Source: DATGEP01 sp035310125 (lineage in GTDB: Bacteria > Chloroflexota > Ktedonobacteria > Ktedonobacterales > JADMIN01). Taken from it: 62,728 bases of DNA. Positions 8,153-17,097 of the stretch are shown one piece after another. Location: assembly GCA_035310125.1 (NCBI GenBank), contig DATGEP010000168.1, positions 1 through 62,728 of the forward strand. The letters are read 5' to 3'. The notes beneath the pieces were generated by a model that saw nothing but the letters and a program-made list of their open reading frames with translations, did no database searches and was not told the DNA's origin. Within the stretch, counting starts at the first letter, position 1. Every line of letters begins with the position of its first letter. Made by a program: the position numbers and the translations under genes.

Positions 8153-9172
8153 CTATAGGTCCAGGTGCAGCGCCCGCGCCAGCATTTCCGGGGTGCGCAC
8201 CATGTAATGCTCGCCATACAGATGCTGGAGCGCGCTGGTGTCGGTGCCCCAAATGCGCGGCGTCATGTAGACACGCGGCGAGACGCGGGCGTGCATCCAG
8301 AAATCGTCGCCGTCCGTTCTGCCGGAATAGATCGCCAGGTTGAAGCTATACACCCCCTCGGAGGCGAGAGCACCAAGCGTTTGGGAGAGGCCGCGACAGA
8401 ATTCGTTCATCGCCTCGTCCGTAGCTTCCAGCAGCGTGCGCTGGCCGGGAAAGATCGCCAGCGTGTCCGCCAGCAAGCTCTGCGACACGAAACTTGTTAG
8501 CCAGGTCGTATGCTGACCGGAGGCGACGAAGCGCTCGCCCAGCCACTCCTCCTCGCGGATGAGGTCACCCCAGTATGGCCGGTCCTCAGCCGCGAAGTAG
8601 CGCTGGCTCGCCGCAAGCTCCGTCTCAAGCGTGTTGCCGGGCGTATCCGTAGCGAAAATCTGGAGATGTGGGTGGATCTGCGTGCCGCCGGAGGCTGGCA
8701 TATAGTTCCAGAAGACGAGCGTGTACTCGGTCTGTGGCAGTCGTTGCACCTGCCGGAAGTAGGCGCGGGTGGCCTCAAAAGCATCGTACAGGATCGCGGG
8801 CGAGAATCCCTCGGGTGGCACAAAGTGCTCGCGCGTCATCGAGACGACGGCGCTGTGCGCATCGTAGGGAGCAAGATTGGGAAACGCCACCGCCTCGCCG
8901 CGCCGCACGCGTCCTTCCGGCATGACATCGTCCGGGAAGCGCGGTGTAACCTCTAAGATGCGCTCCGGACAGAACGGACAGGTGGGCCGCGACTCCTCGA
9001 TCATGCTCGTGAAGTCCACCGGTGCGAGCCGGAACCCCAGCACGTGCGCGACACGCCCGCTCTGTCCCGTCAACGGATCGCGGCGCACTTCGCAGGCGAT
9101 TCGGCGCTCCTCACCGGTCCGTGGGTCCAGATAACGCGCGACCTTCTCGCGCCGCTCGAAACGGATCGGCAT
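8153..9172 (-). CDS. Galactose-1-phosphate uridylyltransferase-like protein (HIT superfamily)
   Basis: A 339-residue soluble protein. PTCPFCPERILEVTPRF (about 65-80) resembles the zinc-binding CxxC region of GalT. GGTQIHPHLQIFAT (about 165) contains the His-x-His-x-Gln active motif of GalT, where the first His becomes uridylylated. It is divergent from classical GalT, which has HPHGQ, and longer stretches do not match. The substrate may be another sugar phosphate or nucleotide, as with ADP-glucose phosphorylase or Ap4A phosphorylase relatives. No galK, galE or other sugar genes lie nearby. It precedes the small membrane protein gene and lies 18 bases downstream of the repeat-protein gene on the same strand. 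Confidence 0.75.
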   Translation of the reverse strand: MPIRFERREKVARYLDPRTGEERRIACEVRRDPLTGQSGRVAHVLGFRLAPVDFTSMIEESRPTCPFCPERILEVTPRFPDDVMPEGRVRRGEAVAFPNLAPYDAHSAVVSMTREHFVPPEGFSPAILYDAFEATRAYFRQVQRLPQTEYTLVFWNYMPASGGTQIHPHLQIFATDTPGNTLETELAASQRYFAAEDRPYWGDLIREEEWLGERFVASGQHTTWLTSFVSQSLLADTLAIFPGQRTLLEATDEAMNEFCRGLSQTLGALASEGVYSFNLAIYSGRTDGDDFWMHARVSPRVYMTPRIWGTDTSALQHLYGEHYMVRTPEMLARALHLDL

Positions 9173-9190
9173 CGCATCCCGCTCCTTCCC

Positions 9191-10567
9191 TTACTGCTGA
9201 GTCTTCACATCGTTCAGCTTCCAACTGTGGCCGAGGTGCGCCAGCTTCATCGTCACGGACAAAAGGTATGTGTGCCCTGTCGAAAGCTGGTCGAACGTGA
9301 TATCCACGCTCAGCGACGCGGATGACCCGGAGACCCTATATGTCCTGGCGTCGAACGTGCAGCTTGCCCACTTGATCCCGTTGATCTGTCCCGCCACGTA
9401 TGAAGCGAAATAGCGCTCCGAGGCGCCACCGATAGCCGCCGCGCTGAACAGCCCATACGCATCAGCATAGCGCCCATGGCTTAAGTCGTCACAGAAGCGG
9501 TTCGTCACCACCAGCCCGCCCAGGTCCGTCCCGTGGAGCTGTGGCCCGATGGCGGTAATTTTCCAGGCGCCGCCCTCGACATCCAGGCCGATCGTGTCCT
9601 GTTTCTCGCCGATCTGGTGCCGCGTGATACTCACCTGGAAGCTAGCGGTGGTCGCAAGATTGGCTGTGCCAACGGACATGATCTGGCACGTGCCCACTGG
9701 ACCATCCACCTGATCGCGCCACTCTCCCTGTTGCGTGTAGTCCGCCACCTTGATGCCAGCCGTCTGTTTCGCGCCCAGCACGGCAAAAGCGGCGCTGTAT
9801 GCCTGGCTCTGTAACGCCGTGCAATATGTATTCATTGCCTGGACAGCCCCCAGGCTCACACCCCAGAAGCTCATGTCGAGCGCGCTGATCCTCCAGAAAC
9901 CGTCTTCGTTGGTAAGATGCGCCACTCCCGTGAGTGATCCTGCGCTCGCCCGACGGATGGTAATTGCAACCGCCTGCTGTGTTTCGCCGAAGCCAGGGTT
10001 CACGATACCACTATCGCCGGAGGGCTTACAGTCGAGCACCAATCCTTCGGCGCGGTCAAGCGTCACCGCGTCATTCACAAAGTCGTCTTCAGAAATCGCT
10101 GTTTGCGCTGGCATACTCAACAACTCATAGGCCCCCGAATAGGTCTGCGCCCTCAGATCGCCGCAAAATCGTACCGCCGTGCCGATGGGGCTCAAGTAGC
10201 TAATGCTCAAGACGCCGAATATGCCGCCCGCCAGGAGGAGGATCGCGAGTACCGACACGGTGCCCCACAGCCACCGGCGCGATCTCCTGGCGGGTCGAGG
10301 CGCGCCTGGGTTGCCCATCGAATCTTGGTGGGGAAGTGTTCCCGTGTGCCATCCACCCTGGCCATACCAACCGGCGACTGTCTGATCAGGCTGCTCGAAT
10401 CCGCCACCTGGCGGTACCTGGCCGGGATCTCCATATCCGCCCGGCACGTACGTATTGGGCGCGGGATAGCGTGACGCGCCCGGTCCCGACCAGGCATCTT
10501 GTTCCGCATTCCAGCCAGCGGTTTCTGGTGTCCGTCCCTGATCGTAGTCGTAATATTCGCCCGGCAT
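9191..10567 (-). CDS. Membrane-anchored protein with three extracytoplasmic repeats
   Basis: The start at 10567 has AAAGGTGGG six bases upstream, giving 458 residues. A cytoplasmic region rich in Tyr, Gly, Pro and Gln (1-98) precedes one membrane helix at about 100-121 (basic RRSRRW just before it). The remainder is outside and consists of three related units of about 100-110 residues, each beginning with a similar helix: RFCGDLRAQTYSGAYELLS, TYCTALQSQAYSAAFAVLG and RFCDDLSHGRYADAYGLFS. Each unit holds a further Cys some 45-60 residues later, so one disulphide per repeat is possible. The size and helix-then-strands pattern is NTF2-like, but that fold is a guess. Function unknown. Confidence 0.75.
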   Translation of the reverse strand: MPGEYYDYDQGRTPETAGWNAEQDAWSGPGASRYPAPNTYVPGGYGDPGQVPPGGGFEQPDQTVAGWYGQGGWHTGTLPHQDSMGNPGAPRPARRSRRWLWGTVSVLAILLLAGGIFGVLSISYLSPIGTAVRFCGDLRAQTYSGAYELLSMPAQTAISEDDFVNDAVTLDRAEGLVLDCKPSGDSGIVNPGFGETQQAVAITIRRASAGSLTGVAHLTNEDGFWRISALDMSFWGVSLGAVQAMNTYCTALQSQAYSAAFAVLGAKQTAGIKVADYTQQGEWRDQVDGPVGTCQIMSVGTANLATTASFQVSITRHQIGEKQDTIGLDVEGGAWKITAIGPQLHGTDLGGLVVTNRFCDDLSHGRYADAYGLFSAAAIGGASERYFASYVAGQINGIKWASCTFDARTYRVSGSSASLSVDITFDQLSTGHTYLLSVTMKLAHLGHSWKLNDVKTQQ

Positions 10568-10797
10568 GGCAACCCACCTTTTATGGTTCCGCCCGCGCGG
10601 CCACATGTGCTTGCGACGAATCTCCACCTCATACAACGAAGCTGCGCTCATTCACTGTATCGCATTCGTCCAGCCCATGCGATAGCTTTCGCCCGCTTGC
10701 CGGTTGACCGCGCTCCCTTCAATGCCCCATACTGAAAGCAGCGTCCGTGTGGCGCACGCCAGCGCGCGACTGTGTATCGCGAATGCGGCGGTTCCGT

Positions 10798-11532
10798 ATG
10801 AGGTGTCGTGTGCAAAAAACGCTCAACCAGCAGTTTTCTGGCCGGTACGTTCTCCTGGCGGGCCTCTTCGTCACCTGCTTGATCATGGCAAACGTTCTAG
10901 CCGTCAAGCCGCTCGCGCTGCCGTTCGGGCTGGCAACGCCCGCGGGTATCATCATCTTCCCACTAAGCTACCTCTTCGGCGATGTATTGACCGAGGTCTA
11001 CGGCTACGGCGCCGCCCGCCGCGTTATCTGGCTCGGCTTCAGCTGTAACCTGCTGGCCGTCATCGCTATTGCTATCGCGGGAGGGCTGCCCGGCGCGGCG
11101 CTCGCTGGCTGGGGGGGGGCGCAGCAGAGCGCCTACGAGAGCATTCTGGGCTTCACGCCGGTGCTGCTTCTCGCGTCGTTCTGCGCCTATTTGGCCGGCG
11201 AGTTTCTGAATGCCTTCGTCCTCGCCAAGCTCAAGATCGTCACGCGCGGTCGCTGGCTCTGGACGCGCACCATCGGCTCAACCCTCGTCGGCGAAGGCGT
11301 GGACTCGATCATTTTCATTACAATTGTCTTTGGGTTCGCTTTCCACGCGCCGTTTCACGTCCTGGTGACACTGATCCTGACGCAGTGGACCCTCAAGGTG
11401 CTCTACGAGGTCGTCGCGACGCCGTTCACGTATGCTGTGGTAGGCTACCTCAAACGCGCTGAGGGGCTGGATCCGTTCGACGTGAAGACCCGCTTCAATC
11501 CCTTCGTCTTTGCCCGCGCCGCCGGGCAGTAA
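10798..11532 (+). CDS. yhhQ: Queuosine precursor transporter (YhhQ/VUT family)
   Basis: A membrane protein of about 244 residues, with six or so hydrophobic helices, that imports queuosine precursors (preQ0/preQ1) for tRNA modification. Family features include ANVLAVKP, FPLSYLFGDVLTEVYGYGAARRVIW and the C-terminal WTRTIGSTLVGEGVDSIIF. An Asp/Glu-rich re-entrant region and the FGDVLTEVYG stretch are the best-conserved parts. The start is uncertain: ATG 10798, or GTG 10810 with GAGGTG four bases upstream. No queuosine biosynthesis gene is in the window. The next gene downstream is unrelated and starts after about 100 bases. Confidence 0.88.
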   Translation: MRCRVQKTLNQQFSGRYVLLAGLFVTCLIMANVLAVKPLALPFGLATPAGIIIFPLSYLFGDVLTEVYGYGAARRVIWLGFSCNLLAVIAIAIAGGLPGAALAGWGGAQQSAYESILGFTPVLLLASFCAYLAGEFLNAFVLAKLKIVTRGRWLWTRTIGSTLVGEGVDSIIFITIVFGFAFHAPFHVLVTLILTQWTLKVLYEVVATPFTYAVVGYLKRAEGLDPFDVKTRFNPFVFARAAGQ

Positions 11533-11628
11533 TCTCATCTCTGCCCTCCTGCGCGCGCGATGAGGGGGAGAGGCTCAATCTGCTCGGACGGCGTATATGC
11601 CCGGGCCGGCACGAGGAGGTGCCACCGT

Positions 11629-12459
11629 ATGGCTGAACCTGAAGGCTTGAGCGAGGTGCTCACGACCGGCGAGTATCGGCATCTGCGCATCGAGCGCCGT
11701 GGCATCGCCGCCTATGTAACGCTGGCGCGCCCGGATGTCCACAACGCTTTCAACGCGCGGCTCATCGCCGAGCTGCACGCGGCGTTTCAGACGCTGAGCG
11801 CCGATGACGGCGTGCGCGCCATCGTGCTGCAAGGCGAGGGACCAAGCTTCTGCGCGGGCGCCGACCTCAATTGGATGCGTGCCAGCCTCGACTTCATGCG
11901 CGAGGAGAACATTGCGGATGCGCTGCGCATGGCCGACATGTTCCGCGCCATAGATACCTGCCGCCATGCCGTGATTGGCCGCATTCACGGCGCGGCGTTG
12001 GGTGGCGGCTCCGGACTCACCGCTGTCTGCGACATCGCTCTCGCCGCTGAGGACGCTCGCTTTGGCTTCACGGAGGCGCGGCTGGGCATCTCGCCCGCCG
12101 TCATTTCCCCCTTCGTGCTGCGCAAGATCGGTGTCAGCCATGCCCGCGCCCTCTTCCTCACGGCGGAGCGCTTCGATGCCGCCCGCGCGCTTGCCATCGG
12201 CCTCGTCCATCGCGTCGTCCCAGCCAACATGCTCGACGACGCGGTGCAGTCCACCCTGCGGCATATCGGCCAGTCCGGGCCGGCGGGTGTGCGCGCCGCC
12301 AAGCTCATGACCCAGATAGTGCCGACGCTGCCCGGTGACGAGGCGCGCGAGACGACTGCCGCGACGATTGCCGATCTACGAGTGGGCGCCGAGGGGCAGG
12401 AGGGCATCCGCGCATTCCTGGAGAAGCGCCACGCGAGCTGGATATCCAACGATGTTTAA
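11629..12459 (+). CDS. liuC: Enoyl-CoA hydratase, methylglutaconyl-CoA hydratase type
   Basis: A 276-residue crotonase-family enzyme whose ATG follows AGGAGGTG. The oxyanion-hole segments are SFCAGADLNWMR (about 77-88) and HGAALGGGSGLTAVCDIA (about 123-140). Glu in FGFTEARLGISPAVISP is a catalytic acid. The LNWMR stretch right after AGAD is characteristic of methylglutaconyl-CoA hydratases of leucine breakdown, which form HMG-CoA. Context agrees: the stop overlaps the start of a biotin carboxylase subunit gene by eight bases, and an HMG-CoA lyase follows. A general enoyl-CoA hydratase cannot be excluded. Confidence 0.88.
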   Translation: MAEPEGLSEVLTTGEYRHLRIERRGIAAYVTLARPDVHNAFNARLIAELHAAFQTLSADDGVRAIVLQGEGPSFCAGADLNWMRASLDFMREENIADALRMADMFRAIDTCRHAVIGRIHGAALGGGSGLTAVCDIALAAEDARFGFTEARLGISPAVISPFVLRKIGVSHARALFLTAERFDAARALAIGLVHRVVPANMLDDAVQSTLRHIGQSGPAGVRAAKLMTQIVPTLPGDEARETTAATIADLRVGAEGQEGIRAFLEKRHASWISNDV

Positions 12460-14518
12460 GTCTATCCTCATCGCCAATCGAAGCGAAATCGCTGTCCGCA
12501 TCATTGCCGCCTGCCAGGAGATGGGTATCCGCGCGATTGCCGTCTACTCAGACGCCGATCGCGCCGCGGCGCATGTTCGTGCCGCCGATGCGGCCATACA
12601 TATCGGGCGAGCCCCCGCACGCGAGAGCTACCTGAGCATTGCCGCCATCATTGCCGCCGCGCGGGCCACCGGCGCCGAGGCCATTCACCCCGGTTATGGC
12701 TTCCTCTCGGAGAATCCCGACTTCGCGGACGCCTGCCAGGAAGCCGGTATCGTCTTCATCGGTCCGCCGGCCGCCGCGATGCGCCTCATGGCCTCCAAGA
12801 CCGCCGCCAAGCGTGCCGTCGAAGCGGCTGGCGTGCCAACGGTGCCCGGCTACTCCGGCGAAGAGCGCGACGAAGCGCTCCTGATGGCCGAGGCCGAGCG
12901 CGTTGGCTATCCTATCATGCTCAAGGCGGCGGCGGGCGGGGGCGGCAAGGGCATGCGTGCCGTCAATACGCCCGTGGAGTTCGCGGAGGCGCTGGCAGCG
13001 GCTCGACGCGAGGCGATGGGCGCTTTCGGCGACGATAGCATCTTCATCGAGAAGCTAGTCATCGCGCCCCGTCACATTGAGTTCCAGATTCTCGCGGATG
13101 CGCACGGTCATGTAATCCACCTGGGTGAGCGTGAGTGCTCCATCCAGCGGCGCCACCAGAAAATCATCGAGGAGTCGCCATCTGTCGCGCTGACGCCCGC
13201 GTTACGTGCTGAGATGGGCGAGTCCGCCGTTCGCGCCGCCAGGGCCGCCGGATACATCAACGCCGGCACCTGCGAATTCCTGCTGGATCACGACGGGCGC
13301 TACTACTTCCTCGAAATGAACACACGCCTCCAGGTGGAGCATCCCGTCACCGAGTCGGTGACCGGGCTGGACCTCGTGCGTCTCCAGCTCGCCGTCGCGG
13401 CGGGTGAGCGGCTGCCTGTGACTCAGAAGCAGATCACGCAACGCGGCCATGCCATCGAGGTCCGGCTCTATGCGGAGGATCCCGCCAACGGATTCCTGCC
13501 TTCCACCGGCACAGTTCTCGTTTTCGATGTTCCCCGTGCCCCAGGTATTCGACTGGACAGCGGAATCGCGGCGGGCGACGAGGTAAGCGTCCACTATGAT
13601 CCTATGCTCGCCAAGCTCATCATCTCCGCGCCGGACCGTCCCGCCGCCGTGCAGCGGCTCGCCTGGGCGTTGGACCGCTGCGCCGTGCTGGGCATTGCCA
13701 GTAATATCCCGCTGCTGAAAGCTATCGCGGGCGAGCCGGATTTCCAGGCTGGCGAGACCACCACCGCCTACATCGAGCGGCACGACCTGAGCGCCGCGAC
13801 GCCGCCCGCTGAGACGCCCGCCGGTGCGCTGCTGGCCGCCGCCCTCTGGGAAGCCGTCGGTGCCGCACCCGTTACGACTGCGAGCGGCCCGTTCAATCCG
13901 TGGTCCAGCTCCGGGCCTGCCAGCGCCACCGCCACCCGGCGCTTTCGCTATACGCGACGCGGCCACGAGCATACGGTGGCCCTCGAACCGTCCGCATTTG
14001 GCGAAGGCTACGCCGCCACAGTAGACGGCGCCCCCTATCCGCCGGACGGCGCTCCCGTAACTGGCACGCCGGCACCCAGCGGCGCCTTCACGGTTGTCGC
14101 GGGCGAGTGCCGCGAAACCTACCATTTGGCCCGGCGCGGCTACGATATGCTGGTAAGCTGGCACGGCGAGAGCTTCACGCTGGCCAAGCCCCGCCCGCTA
14201 ACCGTCGAGGGCACCGCCCAAGAGGCCGAGATCGCCGCTGGGCGCCAGTCGCTCGTCGCGCCGATGGCTGGCACTATCATCAAAGTCAACGTCGCCGTGG
14301 GGGACATGGTGGAGGCGCGCCAGGCGCTTGTCGTGCTCGGCGCCATGAAGATGGAGCATGCCATCTCGTCGCCATATCCGGGCCGTATCGTGCGCGTTCC
14401 ACATGATGCGGGTGACGTCGTGCCCGGTGGCGAGGTGCTTGTCGAGCTGGATACCGGCGCGCAGAGTGCCGAGCTGGTTGGTGCCGGCGAGAACGGGGAG
14501 CTTGATGACGTGGTGTAG
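12452..14518 (+). CDS. liuD: Biotin-dependent acyl-CoA carboxylase alpha subunit (likely methylcrotonyl-CoA carboxylase)
   Basis: A 688-residue alpha subunit that carries biotin carboxylase and the biotin carrier in one chain. The N-terminus MFKSILIANRSEIAVRII is the biotin carboxylase start. The ATP-grasp loop AAAGGGGKGMR (about 165), the MNTRLQVEHPVTE motif (about 290) and the C-terminal biotinyl domain with GAMKMEH (about 630), whose Lys takes biotin, are all present. Propionyl-, acetyl- and methylcrotonyl-CoA carboxylases share this layout. Placement between the hydratase and HMG-CoA lyase genes favours methylcrotonyl-CoA. The beta (carboxyltransferase) subunit is not in this window, which is unusual for the pathway. 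The start overlaps the upstream stop, so translation is probably coupled. Confidence 0.9.
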   Translation: MFKSILIANRSEIAVRIIAACQEMGIRAIAVYSDADRAAAHVRAADAAIHIGRAPARESYLSIAAIIAAARATGAEAIHPGYGFLSENPDFADACQEAGIVFIGPPAAAMRLMASKTAAKRAVEAAGVPTVPGYSGEERDEALLMAEAERVGYPIMLKAAAGGGGKGMRAVNTPVEFAEALAAARREAMGAFGDDSIFIEKLVIAPRHIEFQILADAHGHVIHLGERECSIQRRHQKIIEESPSVALTPALRAEMGESAVRAARAAGYINAGTCEFLLDHDGRYYFLEMNTRLQVEHPVTESVTGLDLVRLQLAVAAGERLPVTQKQITQRGHAIEVRLYAEDPANGFLPSTGTVLVFDVPRAPGIRLDSGIAAGDEVSVHYDPMLAKLIISAPDRPAAVQRLAWALDRCAVLGIASNIPLLKAIAGEPDFQAGETTTAYIERHDLSAATPPAETPAGALLAAALWEAVGAAPVTTASGPFNPWSSSGPASATATRRFRYTRRGHEHTVALEPSAFGEGYAATVDGAPYPPDGAPVTGTPAPSGAFTVVAGECRETYHLARRGYDMLVSWHGESFTLAKPRPLTVEGTAQEAEIAAGRQSLVAPMAGTIIKVNVAVGDMVEARQALVVLGAMKMEHAISSPYPGRIVRVPHDAGDVVPGGEVLVELDTGAQSAELVGAGENGELDDVV

Positions 14519-14707
14519 TCAGTAGGCGCTCATCCACGCGCGATGGCATCTGGTTGGCTCTCACACGAGTGGCTGAAGACGAGCGAGAACGGCATGGTAT
14601 CCTAAGGTACTGGCGGCACATCGTTACTGCTTGGCGGTTGCCGCGTGCCAGGATAACACCTGGCAGTGAGTCCTATAAATTCCTCTGAGATCGTTGGTGA
14701 GATGCAC

Positions 14708-15628
14708 ATGCTACAGACCGTATTTGCCGGAATGCCCCGGCGCGTCACTGTCGTCGAGGTCGGCCCGCGCGACGGCCTCCAGAACGAGAAGGGCGTCGTT
14801 CCTACCGCCGACAAGATCGCCTTCATAGACAAGCTGAGCGCTTCCGGCTTCTCCGTTGTCGAGGCGACCTCGTTCGTTAGCCCGAAGGCCATTCCGCAGC
14901 TGGCCGATGCGAGCGACGTGATGGCGGGAATCGTGCGCCAGCCCGGTGTGCGCTACGCCGCGCTGGTGCCCAATGTGAAGGGGATGGAGCGGGCGCTGGC
15001 GGCGGGTGTAGACGAGGTGGCCGTCTTCACCGGCGCGTCTGAGTCGTTCGTCCAGCACAACATCAATACGAGCATTGCCGGCAGCATCGAGAGCTTCCGG
15101 CCGGTCGTCGAGATGGCACGCGCTGCGGGCCTGCGTGTGCGCGGCTACGTTTCCACCGTCTTCGGCTGCCCATATGAGGGGGCTGTCGCACCCGCAGCGG
15201 TGCTGCGCGTAGCCGACCAGCTGCTGGCACTGGGGGTAGCGGAGCTGTCACTGGGAGACACCATCGGCGTCGCCACCCCGAATCAGGTGGTGGAGATCGT
15301 TGGCCTGCTCGCGACGCATATGCCGCTGGACCGGCTCGCGCTGCACTTCCACGATACGCGCGGCACGGCGCTGGCGAACGTTCTTGCCGGCCTACAGCTT
15401 GGCATCAGTATCTTCGATAGCTCGGCGGGCGGCCTCGGTGGCTGCCCTTATGCGCCCGGCGCATCCGGCAACCTCGCTACCGAAGATTTGTTGTATATGC
15501 TACGCGGCCTCGGCATCGAAACGGGCGTCAATCTGGATGCCGTGGTTGCCGCGAGCACGTTCCTTGCTGGCGTGCGCGGGCAGCCCCCCGCCAGCCGCTA
15601 CTACGCCGCCGCGACGGCGGTGTGCTGA
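14708..15628 (+). CDS. mvaB: Hydroxymethylglutaryl-CoA lyase
   Basis: Cleaves HMG-CoA to acetyl-CoA and acetoacetate, the last step of leucine degradation. The product is about 306 residues, from the ATG at 14708, which has TTGGTGAG six bases upstream; in-frame starts at 14666 and 14702 are weaker. The N-terminal VEVGPRDGLQNEK holds the metal and catalytic Arg-Asp. LHFHDTRGTALANV provides metal-binding His residues. GLGGCPYAPGASGN contains the family's active-site Cys loop (GGCPY). It follows the carboxylase gene by 189 bases with no strong terminator seen, so it may belong to the same transcript. Confidence 0.95.
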   Translation: MLQTVFAGMPRRVTVVEVGPRDGLQNEKGVVPTADKIAFIDKLSASGFSVVEATSFVSPKAIPQLADASDVMAGIVRQPGVRYAALVPNVKGMERALAAGVDEVAVFTGASESFVQHNINTSIAGSIESFRPVVEMARAAGLRVRGYVSTVFGCPYEGAVAPAAVLRVADQLLALGVAELSLGDTIGVATPNQVVEIVGLLATHMPLDRLALHFHDTRGTALANVLAGLQLGISIFDSSAGGLGGCPYAPGASGNLATEDLLYMLRGLGIETGVNLDAVVAASTFLAGVRGQPPASRYYAAATAVC

Positions 15629-15669
15629 GCCTGCTTGCGAGCTTTCGCCTGTCGCCGTGCCACGGATCG

Positions 15670-17001
15670 TTATGCGCTCACCCAGGCGATTCCCCACGGA
15701 GACCGGACCGGCACCCGAAGCTGGCGCGAGGTGCCGTTCCCGGACAATGAGATCGCTATAATCCCGCTTGCGGGACCGGCGGCGTACAGCGATTCTCCGT
15801 TTGCGCTCAATATCACGCCAGTAAATGCGTGCCCCACCGCATAGGTGTTCATAAGGCGCAAGTCACTCGTGCGAATGGCCAGGATGCCGCGTACACCAGT
15901 CACATAGAGCATCTGCCCGTCGGTAGAGAGCGCCGCGCCATTGTACAGTATGCGCGCGATATCACTGCTCGCCGCGCCGCCGCTGGCCGGAGCGAAATGC
16001 CCCGTTGCGATAACCTCGTCATTGAAGACCTCTTGCCCGTGCAGGCTGATAGCGCTGACGGTGCCGAGCGCGGCATTCGCGGCATACAATGTAGTGCCGT
16101 CGGGCGACAGGGCTAGCGTGTAGAGGTGCAGAAGATCGGAGGATGCTCCCGCGGGCAGGTCAACGCAGCGCGCGAATGGCGCGCTATTTGGTCCGTCTCC
16201 CAGGGGCAAGATGTGCACGAAGGCTCGGTTGTGCGCCGGATCAATGTAGAGTGTGTAGGCGATGCTGCCGTCGGGCGCCATTTGGCGCGTCACCGCCGTA
16301 CCGGTCATCTTCGTTTCATCGAGCGCGGTCTTGTCCACGATGATCGTCTCCAGCAGGGCGCGAGCGGTCAGATCATAGGCGCGCACGTAGTAGTGATGCG
16401 CCACATCGTTCAGATTCTGCAGCAGATAGAGCATGGTGCCGCCCGGAGAGACCGCGTCGAGGTCGAAATCTCCCGCGAGCACGACGGTCTGTGCCAGCTT
16501 GCGTGCCTGCGTATCCACAAGCGCGAAGGCGCTGGAGCCAGCCGCTGGCACGAGCTGACGGAGGACGAGCCACTTCCCATCGGGTGAGAGCACCGCGCCC
16601 GCATAACCGCGCCCGTCCATAGTGTACATACCCGTGATGGTGAATACAGAGAGCCGCGTACCCACGCGGGTGTCGTAGACAGTAATGGTCGTATGTCCAG
16701 CGGCAGAGGTTGTGGCATAGAGCCGCTGGTGGTCTTGCGTGGTCAGGCCCATCGGTAGGGTAACCACTGGAGAGGTAGCGGAGCCACCAGGGTGAAAGGC
16801 AACGATGTCCTGGCTTGCCGTGCCGCCGCCTCCTGGGGAAGCGGCCCCGTCTACTACATACAGGAGCTCTCCCACGGAGACATGCGCTGTGTGAAGTGAC
16901 GCGGCGCTTGGTGGCTGCGAGCCGCACGCGGTGAGCGCGGCGCAGAACATCAATGCGACGCCCGCCAGCGCGACGATGCGAGATGACGCGATGGTCTTCA
17001 T
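15670..17001 (-). CDS. Lipoprotein with beta-propeller repeats
   Basis: A 443-residue secreted protein. The N-terminus MKTIASSRIVALAGVALMFC is followed by the lipobox LTAC, so residue 26 or so should be the lipidated Cys. After it come repeated units of the YVTN/WD-like type: LSPDGKWLVLRQ, VSPGGTMLYLLQN, LSPDGTTLYAANAALGT, LSTDGQMLYVTGVRGI and LSANGESLYAAGP. These give a propeller of about seven blades. It is the third gene of a sigma/anti-sigma/lipoprotein set (96 bases from the anti-sigma-like gene) and may be the surface sensor or the target of that system. What it binds is unknown. Confidence 0.82.
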   Translation of the reverse strand: MKTIASSRIVALAGVALMFCAALTACGSQPPSAASLHTAHVSVGELLYVVDGAASPGGGGTASQDIVAFHPGGSATSPVVTLPMGLTTQDHQRLYATTSAAGHTTITVYDTRVGTRLSVFTITGMYTMDGRGYAGAVLSPDGKWLVLRQLVPAAGSSAFALVDTQARKLAQTVVLAGDFDLDAVSPGGTMLYLLQNLNDVAHHYYVRAYDLTARALLETIIVDKTALDETKMTGTAVTRQMAPDGSIAYTLYIDPAHNRAFVHILPLGDGPNSAPFARCVDLPAGASSDLLHLYTLALSPDGTTLYAANAALGTVSAISLHGQEVFNDEVIATGHFAPASGGAASSDIARILYNGAALSTDGQMLYVTGVRGILAIRTSDLRLMNTYAVGHAFTGVILSANGESLYAAGPASGIIAISLSGNGTSRQLRVPVRSPWGIAWVSA

Positions 17002-17097
17002 GGTGGGGTGCCTCCTCGCCGGCTTCAGTGGACGGCGTTGGCCAGGCGCGATAGCGTGGCCGCACGCTCCTCTAGCTACTCGACAACCTCAATGGGT

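Noticed and set aside
13202..14164. Minus-strand open frame of 320 codons opposite the carboxylase alpha subunit
   Set aside because: Antisense shadow; the plus-strand frame carries intact ATP-grasp and biotinyl motifs.
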